Origin: Pseudolabrys sp.
Lineage (GTDB): Bacteria > Pseudomonadota > Alphaproteobacteria > Rhizobiales > Xanthobacteraceae
Assembly (NCBI GenBank): GCA_017849615.1
Contig: JAFIGS010000013.1
Span: 1 to 64,000, forward strand
DNA: 64,000 nt
Reading direction: 5' to 3'
Part shown: piece after piece, positions 24,902-33,729 of the stretch
How the letters are laid out: each line of letters starts with the position of its first letter
Position numbering within the stretch: the first letter of the stretch is position 1
Made by a program: the position numbers and the translations under genes
The notes under the pieces: generated by a model
The model's input: the letters and a program-made list of their open reading frames with translations, nothing else
Databases searched by the model: none
Told to the model about the DNA's origin: nothing

Positions 24902-25741
24902 ATGTCGATCGCCGAAACCACAGCGCCCGCGCCCGCGACGGAGAAGATCCTCTCCGTCAACAACATCGAGGTGATCTACGACCACGTCATTCTGGTGCTC
25001 AAGGGCGTGTCGCTCGAAGTGCCGAAGGTCGGTATCGTGGCGCTGCTCGGGGCCAACGGCGCCGGCAAGACGACGACGCTGAAGGCGATCTCCAACCTGT
25101 TGCATGCCGAGCGCGGCGACGTCACCAAAGGCTCCATCATCTTCGACGGCGCCGAGGTGCAGGACATGTCGCCCAATGATTTGGTGCGGCGCGGCTGCAT
25201 TCAGGTCATGGAAGGCCGGCACTGCTTCGGCCATCTGTCGATCGAGGAGAATCTCCTGACCGGCGCCTTCACCCGGCGTGACGGCAAGGCCGCGATCAAG
25301 CGCGACATGGAGATGGTCTATGCCTATTTCCCGCGGCTGCGCGAACGCCGGAATTCGCTGGCGGGCTACACCTCCGGCGGCGAGCAGCAGATGTGCGCGG
25401 TCGGCCGCGCGCTGATGTCGCGGCCGAAGATGATCCTGCTCGACGAGCCGTCGATGGGTCTGGCGCCGCAGATCGTCGAGGAAATTTTCGAAATCGTGAA
25501 GGACCTCAACGCCAAGGAGGGCGTGTCCTTCCTGCTCGCCGAGCAGAACACCAACATGGCGCTGAAATACGCGACCTATGGCTACATTCTCGAGAACGGC
25601 CGCGTCGTCATGGACGGCGACGCCAAATCGCTGACCGAGAACGCCGACGTCAAGGAGTTCTACCTCGGTATCTCGGAAGGCCGCCGCAAGAGTTTCCGCG
25701 AGGGCAAGCACTATCGCCGCCGCAAGCGGTGGCTGGCGTGA
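24902..25741 (+). CDS. Branched-chain-type ABC transporter ATPase (LivF-like)
   Basis: A 279-residue ATPase. Walker A GANGAGKTT is near residue 57, the signature TSGGEQQMCAVGRAL near 158-172, and Walker B MILLDEPSMGLAP near 177. The C-terminal tail (GRRKSFREGKHYRRRKRWLA) is longer and more basic than in LivF and is typical of the clade found with CoA ligases. No strong ribosome site is visible before the ATG, which directly follows the repeat pair. It completes the five-gene importer. Confidence 0.92.
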   Translation: MSIAETTAPAPATEKILSVNNIEVIYDHVILVLKGVSLEVPKVGIVALLGANGAGKTTTLKAISNLLHAERGDVTKGSIIFDGAEVQDMSPNDLVRRGCIQVMEGRHCFGHLSIEENLLTGAFTRRDGKAAIKRDMEMVYAYFPRLRERRNSLAGYTSGGEQQMCAVGRALMSRPKMILLDEPSMGLAPQIVEEIFEIVKDLNAKEGVSFLLAEQNTNMALKYATYGYILENGRVVMDGDAKSLTENADVKEFYLGISEGRRKSFREGKHYRRRKRWLA

Positions 25742-25768
25742 CGACGGGCCGGCCGCTACCATGACGCC

Positions 25769-26449
25769 ATGGTTGTTCTTGGTGCACTCGTTCTCGTCGT
25801 CGTGTTCGGCGTTGTCTTCGGCCCGCAGCTCTGGGTCAAGCATGTCATGAAAAAGCACGCCGTCGATCGCCCGGACTTGCCTGGAACCGGCGGCGAACTG
25901 GCGCGCCATCTGCTTGACGAGGTCAGGCTCGGCCATGTCGGCGTCATGGCGACCGATGGCGGCGATCATTACGATCCGGGGGAGCGCGTCGTTCACCTGT
26001 CGCATGACAATTTCAACGGCCGGTCGGTGACCGCCGTGGTCGTGGCCGCGCACGAGGTCGGTCACGCCGTTCAGCACGCGCAGGAAGATCCGTCCTTCAT
26101 GCGTCGGCTGGCGATGATCGGCAATCTGGCCTGGGTGGAGCGTGTCGCGATGGGCGTGCTGGTGCTGGCGCCTTTCGTCTTCGCGCTGTTCCACTCGCCC
26201 GCGCTCGTCGTCATCAACCTGCTGGCCGGACTCGCCATCCTGGGCATCGGCGTCGTCGTGCATGTCCTGACCTTGCCGGTGGAATTCGACGCCAGCTTCG
26301 GCAAGGCGCTGCCGGTTCTGGAGCATGGCCGCTATCTGCAGGAGCGGGATATCCCGGCGGCACGCAGCGTGTTGCGCGCCGCCGCGTACACCTATGTCGC
26401 CGCGGCGCTGGTGACGTTGCTCAATATCTTCCGCTGGCTGCGGCGCTGA
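25769..26449 (+). CDS. Membrane zinc metallopeptidase (YugP-like, Zn_peptidase_2)
   Basis: A 226-residue membrane protein with the zinc-protease motif HEVGHAVQ (about 95-102), an N-terminal TM anchor and two further TM segments (about 120-165). The FDASFGKALPVLE segment after the TMs supplies the probable third zinc ligand region, as in the Bacillus YugP family. Its usual substrates are unknown. It sits between the transporter and a PaaK-like ligase with gaps of 27 and 13 bases, so it appears cotranscribed although it has no obvious link to acid uptake. Confidence 0.87.
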   Translation: MVVLGALVLVVVFGVVFGPQLWVKHVMKKHAVDRPDLPGTGGELARHLLDEVRLGHVGVMATDGGDHYDPGERVVHLSHDNFNGRSVTAVVVAAHEVGHAVQHAQEDPSFMRRLAMIGNLAWVERVAMGVLVLAPFVFALFHSPALVVINLLAGLAILGIGVVVHVLTLPVEFDASFGKALPVLEHGRYLQERDIPAARSVLRAAAYTYVAAALVTLLNIFRWLRR

Positions 26450-26462
26450 GGGGGGAGGCTCG

Positions 26463-27695
26463 ATGCCGGATCACTACGATGCTCTCGAAACCCGTGGCGC
26501 CGCGCTGCGCGACAGCGAGCAGTTCGCCGTCCTGCATGGCATCGTCGCCCATGCGATGAAAGCGCCGGGCTGGGCAAGGCATCTGGCCGGCATCGATCCG
26601 AAATCCGTCACCTCGCGCGAGACTTTGGCGAAGCTGCCGCTGCTGCGCAAATCCGACATCGCCGTGCTGCAGAAGGAGCATCCTCCCTTCGGCGGCCTCA
26701 ATGTCACGCCGCCGGGCAAGGCGAAACGCCTGTTGATGTCGCCGGGGCCGATCTTCGAGCCTGAAGGCTATGGCGAGGATTGGTGGGGCGCGGCGCGCGC
26801 CTGTTTCGCCGCCGGCATGCGCGAAGGCGACATCGTCCATAATTCCTTCGCCTATCACCTGACGCCGGGCGGCTTCATTCTGGAGTCCGGCGCGCACAAG
26901 CTCGGCTGCGCCGTCATTCCCGGCGGCGTCGGCAACACCGAGCAGCAGCTCGAGGCCATCGCGCACTACAAGCCGTCGGCCTATATCGGCACACCGGACT
27001 TTCTCAAGATCCTGCTCGACGCGGCGCAGAAGGCCGGTAAGGACGCGTCCTCGATCAAGCGCGGCCTCGTCTCCGGCGCTGCTTTGCCCGGTTCGTTGCG
27101 CGAGGAGCTGCGGATGCGCGGCGTTCAGGTGCTTCAGTGCTATGCCACCGCCGAATTGGGCGTCATCGCCTATGAGACCGAGGCGATGGACGGCATGGTG
27201 GTGAACGAGCATGTCATGCTCGAAATCGTCCGGCCCGGCACCGGCGATCCGGTGGCGGAGGGCGAAGTGGGCGAGGTGGTCGTCACCTCATTCAATCCGG
27301 ATTACCCGATGATCCGGTTGGCCACCGGCGACCTGTCGGCGATCATGCCGGGGCTCTCGCCCTGCGGCCGCACCAATCATCGCATCAAGGGCTGGATGGG
27401 ACGCGCCGATCAGACCGCCAAGATCAAAGGCATGTTCGTGCATCCGAAACAGGTCGCCGAGATCGGCGCGCGGCATTCCGAACTCAAGCGGCTGCGCCTC
27501 GTGGTCGGCCGGCAGGCCGAGCAGGACACGATGACGCTGCTGGCCGAAGTGGCTGGCCTCGATGCTGCACTCGCGGCCGCGGTTGCCGCGACGCTGCAAT
27601 CGGTGACCAAGCTGCGCGGCGAGGTGAAACTGGTGTCGCCCGGTTCGCTGCCCAATGACGGCAAGGTGATCGCGGACGAGCGGCCGGTCGGATAG
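26463..27695 (+). CDS. Phenylacetate-CoA-ligase-like AMP-forming ligase (PaaK family)
   Basis: A 410-residue adenylating enzyme similar to phenylacetate-CoA ligase. The family fold is seen in FGGLNVTPPGKAKRLLMSPG (the PaaK-type phosphate loop region is degenerate), HNSFAYHLTPGGFILESGAHKLG, QCYATAELGVIAYE near 220-235, and the C-terminal GWMGRADQTAKIKGMFVHPKQ. It ends the operon begun by the long-chain-type synthetase, so this locus has two different CoA ligases. With the indolepyruvate oxidoreductase upstream, aryl-acetate chemistry is plausible but not shown. Confidence 0.88.
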   Translation: MPDHYDALETRGAALRDSEQFAVLHGIVAHAMKAPGWARHLAGIDPKSVTSRETLAKLPLLRKSDIAVLQKEHPPFGGLNVTPPGKAKRLLMSPGPIFEPEGYGEDWWGAARACFAAGMREGDIVHNSFAYHLTPGGFILESGAHKLGCAVIPGGVGNTEQQLEAIAHYKPSAYIGTPDFLKILLDAAQKAGKDASSIKRGLVSGAALPGSLREELRMRGVQVLQCYATAELGVIAYETEAMDGMVVNEHVMLEIVRPGTGDPVAEGEVGEVVVTSFNPDYPMIRLATGDLSAIMPGLSPCGRTNHRIKGWMGRADQTAKIKGMFVHPKQVAEIGARHSELKRLRLVVGRQAEQDTMTLLAEVAGLDAALAAAVAATLQSVTKLRGEVKLVSPGSLPNDGKVIADERPVG

Positions 27696-27858
27696 CCGCC
27701 CGGTTCATCAACGTCCGGCGCGCGATATCCCGCCGCGGAACTCTACCCAGCAATGGCTGATCGGCGAATGAGCAGGGGCGTGCTTGCCGCGACATTATTT
27801 TAGGCTTAAAATAACCGCCAGAAGGCGGGGTTGATCAACCGCCCGCGGAAAATCGAGT

Positions 27859-28362
27859 ATGGCCAGTTCCCCATCGCACACGCGTCGCCAGTCAGCACTG
27901 ACGGCAATTTTCGATCTTTGCGGCTTGTTGTCTGCTCTTCTTCTGGGCGTCATCGTCGTCCTGGTGACTGCGGACATCGCCACCCGAAGTTTCCACCTCG
28001 CCAATCTGGCCTGGGTCAACGAGGTGACGGAGTATCTATTGACGTTTGCGACTTTCGTCGGCGCGCCATGGGTGTTGCACCATCACGGCCACGTCAATAT
28101 CGACATCATCGTGACCAAGCTTTCGGCTTCAGCGCAACGCGCCTTGGCGCGAGCATGCGACACGGGCGGTCTGATCATTTCAGCGGTCCTCTTCTACGAG
28201 GCGCTTCGCGTGTTGCTCGGCAGCTATGCCGACGGCTCGATGGTTTTCAAGAATTTGATATTCCCCGAGTGGTACCTGACGACGCCGATCGTGTTTTGCT
28301 TCGCGCTTTGCATGATCGAGTTTGCCGGACGCCTCCTTGCCCGGCGAGAGGTCTTGTCATGA
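27859..28362 (+). CDS. TRAP transporter small permease (DctQ type)
   Basis: A 167-residue four-TM small permease. VTADIATRSFHLANLAWVNE and the following HHHGHVNIDI motif are typical. Its stop overlaps the start of the large permease gene in ATGA. It begins a complete Q-M-P TRAP set, unlike the pair at 6675-8550. A 163-base gap separates it from the PaaK-like gene, so it probably has its own promoter. Confidence 0.9.
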   Translation: MASSPSHTRRQSALTAIFDLCGLLSALLLGVIVVLVTADIATRSFHLANLAWVNEVTEYLLTFATFVGAPWVLHHHGHVNIDIIVTKLSASAQRALARACDTGGLIISAVLFYEALRVLLGSYADGSMVFKNLIFPEWYLTTPIVFCFALCMIEFAGRLLARREVLS

Positions 28363-29675
28363 GCTGGGCGCTCGCCGGGTTGGGGCTGGGTTCCGCCCTG
28401 TTCCTGCTGTTTGCGATCGGGATGCCGGTGACGCTCGCCTTTTTCGGCGTCAACCTGGCGGGTGCCTGGGTGTTCCTCGGCGGCGAAGCGGGGCTGGAAC
28501 AGCTCGTGCGCAATACCGGCGATTCGGTGAATTCGTTCGCGCTTTTGCCGATCCCTCTTTTCGTAATGATGGGCGAAATCCTGTTCCACACCGGTGTGGC
28601 CTACCGCTCGATCAACGCCATCGATCGACTTTTGCAGCGGGTGCCGGCGCGTCTTGCGGTCGTCTCTCTGGCAGGCGGTACAGTCTTCGCGGCCTTGTCC
28701 GGTTCGTCCATCGCCAATACGGCGCTGCTCGGCGGCACGCTGTCTCCGGACATGCTGCGCCGGGGTTACAGCCCGACGCTTTCTTTTGGCCCTGTCATGG
28801 CGGTTGGAGGCATTGCCGTGCTCATTCCGCCGTCGGCGCTGGCGGTGATGCTGGGCAGCCTGTCCGGCATTTCGATTTCCAAGCTGCTGATCGGCGGCAT
28901 CGTGCCGGGTCTGCTGATGAGCGTCGCTTTCCTCGTATACATTCTCGTGAGCTGCTGGCTATGGCCCGATGTGGCGCCACGGGAGCGGGTCTATCCCGGC
29001 GGTGGTTTTCGCGAGCGTTACTGGCCCTTCATCCGCGACGTGATACCGCTGTCGCTGATCTTCGTCGCGGTTATCGGCAGCATGCTGAGCGGCCTGGCCA
29101 CGCCGACCGAAGCCTCGGCACTCGGCGCGGTCGCCTCGCTCGTCGCCACGGCATGCTACGGCGCGCTAAGCGTGAAGACCTTGAAGACCTCGCTTCTGGA
29201 AACCGCCAAAGTGTCGGTTTCCATTCTTTTCATCATTGCGGCCTCAACCACCTTCTCGCAGATACTGTCGTTTTCCGGCGTCACGACGGGCGTCACGGAG
29301 GTCATTGGCAATCTTCGTCTCAGTCCGGACATGCTGGTGCTGGCGATGTTGGGATTGCTGCTGCTACTGGGTTGCGTCATCGATCAGGTGTCGATGATGC
29401 TCGTGACGCTGCCGTTCTTCATGCCGCTCGCCGCGGCCGCGAGCATTGACACGATCTGGCTCGGCCTGATGATGCTGGTCGCGATCGAAATCGGGCTGCT
29501 GACGCCGCCATTCGGCATTCTTCTGATGGTCATGCAGGGCGCGGCACCGCGCGGCACGCCGCTGGCGCAAATCTATCGCGCCGCATTTCCCTTCATCGTG
29601 ATCGAAATCGCGGTGCTGGGGCTGATGTTCGCATGGCCGGCCATGGTCAACTGGCTGCCCGGACTGCTCGATTGA
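28359..29675 (+). CDS. TRAP transporter large permease (DctM type)
   Basis: A 438-residue multi-TM transport subunit. PIPLFVMMGEILFHTGVAYR, FAALSGSSIANTALLGGTL, IPPSALAVMLGSLSGIS and the C-terminal EIGLLTPPFGILLMVMQGAAP are typical DctM segments. The ATG at 28359 overlaps the small-permease stop by four bases. The binding-protein gene follows after 32 bases. Confidence 0.92.
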   Translation: MSWALAGLGLGSALFLLFAIGMPVTLAFFGVNLAGAWVFLGGEAGLEQLVRNTGDSVNSFALLPIPLFVMMGEILFHTGVAYRSINAIDRLLQRVPARLAVVSLAGGTVFAALSGSSIANTALLGGTLSPDMLRRGYSPTLSFGPVMAVGGIAVLIPPSALAVMLGSLSGISISKLLIGGIVPGLLMSVAFLVYILVSCWLWPDVAPRERVYPGGGFRERYWPFIRDVIPLSLIFVAVIGSMLSGLATPTEASALGAVASLVATACYGALSVKTLKTSLLETAKVSVSILFIIAASTTFSQILSFSGVTTGVTEVIGNLRLSPDMLVLAMLGLLLLLGCVIDQVSMMLVTLPFFMPLAAAASIDTIWLGLMMLVAIEIGLLTPPFGILLMVMQGAAPRGTPLAQIYRAAFPFIVIEIAVLGLMFAWPAMVNWLPGLLD

Positions 29676-29707
29676 CTGACGAACGCAACGCAATGAGGGA
29701 GTGGACG

Positions 29708-30676
29708 ATGAATACACGAATGATACGGCTAGGTTTGGCGGCGCTGGTGTTTGGTTTTGCCGCGACCAGCGTCAATGCCGCAGAGGTGACGCTGAAGGCC
29801 GTTTCCGTTTTTCCAAAAGGAAACTTCTTTGCGCGGCATTTCGAAAGCTTTGTCGAGCGCGTCAATGCGCAAGGAAAAGGCAAGGTCCAGATCAGGTTGC
29901 TCGGCGGCCCCGACGCCATGCCGCCGCTGCAGGTCGGCAACGCTCTCAAGGGCGGCGTGATCGATCTGGCAAATACTACCGGTGTCTTCCATGCCAATCT
30001 GGTGCCTGAAGCGGTCGCATTGACACTGACCACGAAGCCGATAGCCGAACTGCGCAAGAATGGCGCCTACGATCTGATGAACAAGATCCATCAGGACAAG
30101 GCGCAGATCTATTGGCTCGGCCGCGACGCGCAACACATCCAGTATCATATCTATCTGACGAAGAAGCCGAACGATGCCGACTTCAAGGGCCTGCGTTTGC
30201 GTTCGGTGCCGGTCTACAACGCCTTCTTCAAGGCGCTCGGCGCCAATCCCATGACCATTGCTCCGGGCGAGGTCTATACCGCGCTTGAACGCGGCGTCAT
30301 CGATGGCTACGGCTGGCCGATCGCCGGCGTGTTCGATCTCGGCTGGCAGGAACGCACCAAGGTGCGTGTCGATCCGGGTTTCTACGCGGTCGAGACCGGC
30401 ATTTTCATGAGCCAGAAGAGTTGGAGCGCCCTCGATGCGGACCAGCAGGCCTTTCTGAAGGAGCAGATGGCCTGGCTTGAGGACCAGGCGAAGAGCTATG
30501 TGGCGGAAGGGAAGGCCGAGGCCGAAAAGCAGGATAAGGCCGGGATCGAGGTTTTGACCCTGCCGTCCGCCGACGCGGCCAAATTCATCGCCACGGCCAA
30601 CGAAGCCGGCTGGGCCGCCATCCTCGCGGCCAGTCCGCAATACGGCGCCGAGTTGAAAAAGCTGCTGGCCGAATAA
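29708..30676 (+). CDS. TRAP transporter substrate-binding protein (DctP type)
   Basis: A 322-residue periplasmic solute receptor. The signal peptide ends near VNAAEVT. The mature part begins LKAVSVFPKGNFFARHFESF and contains LRLRSVPVYNAFFKALGANP with the conserved Arg that binds a carboxylate, then GEVYTALERGVIDGYGWP. The start at 29708 is preferred because GAGGGAGTGG lies just upstream and the N-terminus is a clean signal peptide; 29693 is an alternative. With the two permeases it makes a complete transporter for an organic acid of unknown identity. Confidence 0.92.
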   Translation: MNTRMIRLGLAALVFGFAATSVNAAEVTLKAVSVFPKGNFFARHFESFVERVNAQGKGKVQIRLLGGPDAMPPLQVGNALKGGVIDLANTTGVFHANLVPEAVALTLTTKPIAELRKNGAYDLMNKIHQDKAQIYWLGRDAQHIQYHIYLTKKPNDADFKGLRLRSVPVYNAFFKALGANPMTIAPGEVYTALERGVIDGYGWPIAGVFDLGWQERTKVRVDPGFYAVETGIFMSQKSWSALDADQQAFLKEQMAWLEDQAKSYVAEGKAEAEKQDKAGIEVLTLPSADAAKFIATANEAGWAAILAASPQYGAELKKLLAE

Positions 30677-30705
30677 CCTCCGGCAAGCTGGCTGCGTCGC
30701 GAACC

Positions 30706-30730
30706 CTCTCCCCCGTTACGCGGGGGAGAG
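30706..30730. terminator. Strong hairpin after the TRAP operon
   Basis: CTCTCCCCCG (30706-30715) and CGGGGGAGAG (30721-30730) form a perfect 10-bp stem with loop TTACG, 30 bases after the dctP stop. There is no T-tract, so it may slow or protect transcripts rather than act as a classical terminator. It also belongs to the GC-rich palindrome type seen elsewhere in the window. Confidence 0.45.
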
Positions 30731-30779
30731 GCGTGTGCGGCCTTGACCTCGTGCGCCATTTCCCGCTGATTAGCGGCGC

Positions 30780-31817
30780 ATGACCGACGTTCACAATCCC
30801 CATTTGCCGCCCGATCACCCCAAGATACCGCCGCGCCGCATCGGCGTGCTGCTGGTCAATCTCGGCACGCCTGACGCCACCGACTACTGGTCGATGCGCC
30901 GTTATCTCAAGGAGTTCCTGTCCGACCGACGCGTCATCGAGGAGAATCCGATCAAGTGGTGGCTGGTGCTCAACCTGATCGTGCTGACTTTCCGGCCGTC
31001 GCGGAAGGGCCGCGACTACGACAAGATCTGGAACAAGGAGCGCAACGAGTCCTTCCTCAAGACCATCACGCGCGCGCAGGCCGAGAAGCTGGCCGCGACC
31101 TTGAGCGGCGATGCCCGCATCGTCGTGGATTGGGCGATGCGCTACGGCAATCCGTCGATCAAGTCGCGACTCGATACGCTGCAGGCACAAGGCTGCGACC
31201 GCATTCTCGTTCTGCCGCTCTACCCGCAATACGCCGCCGCGACCACGGCGACCGTCGCCGACAAGGCCTTCGAGGCGTTGGCGCAGATGCGCTGGCAGCC
31301 GGCGGTGCGCATTGCGCCGGCCTACTTCGACAACCCGATCTATATCGAAGCGCTTGCCAGCTCACTGCAGGCGTCGCTGGCGCAGCTCAGCTTCAAGCCG
31401 GATGTCATCATCGCTTCCTTTCACGGCATGCCGGAAGAGTATCTGGCCAAGGGCGATCCCTATTACTGCCAGTGCGCGGCGACCGCGCGGCTGCTGCGCG
31501 AGCGGCTGAAGCTGAACGACACGCAATTGATGATGACGTTCCAGTCGCGCTTCGGCCCGGCGGAATGGCTCAAGCCTTACACCGACAAGACGGTGGAGGC
31601 GCTGGCGCAGCGCGGCGTCAAGAACCTCGCCATCATCACACCGGGCTTCTCGTCCGACTGCCTCGAGACCCTCGAGGAAATCGCGATGGAGAACGCCGGT
31701 ATTTTCCGGGAGCACGGCGGCGAGAACTTCGCCGCGATTCCCTGCCTCAACGACTCGGTCGAGGGCATGGCGGTGATCGCCGATGTGGTCGCCCGCGAAT
31801 TGCAGGGCTGGGTCTGA
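30780..31817 (+). CDS. hemH: Ferrochelatase
   Basis: A 345-residue ferrochelatase, which inserts Fe2+ into protoporphyrin IX in the last step of haem synthesis. Visible family features are GVLLVNLGTPDATDYWSMRR near the N-terminus, ILVLPLYPQYAAATTATVAD near 145-165, ASFHGMPEEYLAKGDPYYCQ near 212-231 (the His of SFHGMP is the conserved metal-site residue), and TPGFSSDCLETLEEI. Length is normal. It stands alone between the TRAP operon and an envelope-gene region. Confidence 0.95.
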   Translation: MTDVHNPHLPPDHPKIPPRRIGVLLVNLGTPDATDYWSMRRYLKEFLSDRRVIEENPIKWWLVLNLIVLTFRPSRKGRDYDKIWNKERNESFLKTITRAQAEKLAATLSGDARIVVDWAMRYGNPSIKSRLDTLQAQGCDRILVLPLYPQYAAATTATVADKAFEALAQMRWQPAVRIAPAYFDNPIYIEALASSLQASLAQLSFKPDVIIASFHGMPEEYLAKGDPYYCQCAATARLLRERLKLNDTQLMMTFQSRFGPAEWLKPYTDKTVEALAQRGVKNLAIITPGFSSDCLETLEEIAMENAGIFREHGGENFAAIPCLNDSVEGMAVIADVVARELQGWV

Positions 31818-31826
31818 CTTCCTTAT

Positions 31827-31979
31827 CCCTCCCCTGAAAGGGGAGGGCCCGGCGCCAATGCGCCGGGGGTGGGGTCACCTTCAGTATTGACGATCGTCCC
31901 CACCCGGCTCGCTGCGCTCGCCATCCTCCCCCATAGCCCGTCGAAGACGGGCGTAAACGCCCTTATGACGGGGAGGGAT
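31827..31979. repeat. Compound palindromic repeat after hemH
   Basis: CCCTCCCCT/AGGGGAGGG with a GAA loop (31827-31847) is followed by CCCGGCG/CGCCGGG (31848-31867). GGGTGGGG near 31866-31873 can pair with CCCCACCC downstream, and further GC-rich arms run to about 31979. It may end hemH transcription. The type is common between genes in rhizobia. Confidence 0.7.
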
Positions 31980-32100
31980 CAGCAGCAACACCTCGTTAAC
32001 CATAGCGCTTTAACGTCCGTTAACCACTTCCCGCCGGCGAGGCGGGCGTGCGCCCGTGCGCGCGCCTTCATGGCTGGCTTCAGGAGGCTCGCGTTACGAC

Positions 32101-33729
32101 GTGAAATGCTTGCGCGTCAGGCCTGCAGGTTTGCGCCCGTTCATCGGGCCGATGACGCTTGCCTGCATGCTGGCGTTTTCCGGCAATGCGGCTCTTGGCC
32201 AGATCGTCACGCCGGACGCGGACCCACTGGCGCCGAAGCAGGCTGGGAAGCCGCAGACCTTTCAGAAATTCGGCCCGCAGCAGCAACAGCAATTGGCGCA
32301 GACGCCGTCCTTCACGCCGCCGCCATCCAGTGCGGGCGCGACGGGCTACGATTCCACCAACAGCCGGCGCGCCCGCGCCAAGCGGCAGACCGCAACCCAG
32401 AAGCCGGGCGCCGCCGCGCGCGCTCAGGCGACCGGCACCGATCAGCCGCCGCCGGTCGCGCTGTCGCCGTATCAGACGCCGTTTTCGACCGAAGCAAAGA
32501 GTGCCAGAGCGCAGGCCGCAGGCCAGCCGCCGATCGAGACCGGGCCGATCCGCAAACCGATCAAGAAACGCCACGCCGAAGACATCGACGATCCATACGC
32601 TCCGCTCGGCGTTCGCGCCGGCGGCTTTCTGCTCTATCCGGCCATCGAACTGTCCGGCGGCTACAGCACCAATCCCGGCCAGTCGTCGAACCCGCAAGGC
32701 GCATCGCTGTACAGCGCCGCGCCCGAATTGCGCGCGCAATCGAACTGGTCGCGCCACGAGTTGAAGGCCGATCTGCGCGGCAGCTACACCGGCTTCTCAC
32801 CCGACACCACGCCGACGCTCAGCCGGCCCTATGCCAACGGCAAGATCGACGGCCGCATCGATGTCACTCGCTCGACGCGCGTCGATCTCGGCGGCCGCGT
32901 GCTGGTGTCGACCGACAATCCGGGCAGCCCCAACCTGCAAGTGGGGCTGTCGAAGCTGCCGATCTTCACCACGGCGGGCGGTTCGGTCGGCCTCGGCCAG
33001 AAATTCAACCGCCTCGACGTTTCTGTCAAAGGCGACGCCGAGCGTACCGTCTATCAGAACTCAAAGCTCACCGACGGCACGACGGCCAGCAACGAAGACC
33101 GCAACTACGATCAATACGGCGTCACCTTGCGCGGCGGATATGAATTGTCGCCGGGCATCACGCCTTATGTCGAAGGCACGGTCGATACCCGCCGCCACGA
33201 CCTGGTGACGGATTTTTCCGGCTACCGACGCAATTCAAAGGGCTGGACAGCCACCGTCGGCTCGACCTTCGAATTGTCGCGGCTGCTGACCGGCGAAACC
33301 GGCATCGGCTACACCGAGCGCGAATATGACGACCCGCGGCTCGACAAACTGAGCGGCTTCGTCGGCAACGCCTCGCTGATCTGGAGCGCGAGCGCCCTGA
33401 CCACCGTGCAGTTCAATGCCAAATCCGCCGTGCAGGAATCGACGGTCGCCGGCGTGTCCGGCGTGCTGTCACGGGATTTCGGCCTGCAGGTCGATCATGC
33501 CTTCCGCCGCTGGCTGATCGGCAGCGTCAAGGCCGGTTACGGCAATGACGACTACAAAGGTTCGGCGCGCGACGACAATCGCTACATGGTCGCCCTTGGC
33601 CTGACCTACAAGCTGTCGCGCTGGGCGCAGGTCAAAGGCGAATTCCGCCAGGACTGGCTGCGCTCGAACTTCAGCGGCAACAACTATGCCGCCAGCACTA
33701 TCCTCGTCGGCCTGCGCCTGCAGCAATAA
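32101..33729 (+). CDS. Outer-membrane beta-barrel protein (BBP2_2-like)
   Basis: A 542-residue predicted outer-membrane protein. The GTG at 32101 gives a good signal peptide ending near NAALGQ; AGGAGG lies 13 bases upstream, which is long, so the start is uncertain. Residues about 40-190 are Pro/Gln/Ala-rich and probably periplasmic. After GGFLLYPAIELSGGYSTNPG come many alternating beta strands with aromatic girdles (for example GYELSPGITPYVEGTVDTRR), ending in ILVGLRLQQ, as usual for PF10082-type barrels. It converges with galU, with no gap. A role in polysaccharide export or porin function is possible but not shown. Confidence 0.83.
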   Translation: MKCLRVRPAGLRPFIGPMTLACMLAFSGNAALGQIVTPDADPLAPKQAGKPQTFQKFGPQQQQQLAQTPSFTPPPSSAGATGYDSTNSRRARAKRQTATQKPGAAARAQATGTDQPPPVALSPYQTPFSTEAKSARAQAAGQPPIETGPIRKPIKKRHAEDIDDPYAPLGVRAGGFLLYPAIELSGGYSTNPGQSSNPQGASLYSAAPELRAQSNWSRHELKADLRGSYTGFSPDTTPTLSRPYANGKIDGRIDVTRSTRVDLGGRVLVSTDNPGSPNLQVGLSKLPIFTTAGGSVGLGQKFNRLDVSVKGDAERTVYQNSKLTDGTTASNEDRNYDQYGVTLRGGYELSPGITPYVEGTVDTRRHDLVTDFSGYRRNSKGWTATVGSTFELSRLLTGETGIGYTEREYDDPRLDKLSGFVGNASLIWSASALTTVQFNAKSAVQESTVAGVSGVLSRDFGLQVDHAFRRWLIGSVKAGYGNDDYKGSARDDNRYMVALGLTYKLSRWAQVKGEFRQDWLRSNFSGNNYAASTILVGLRLQQ

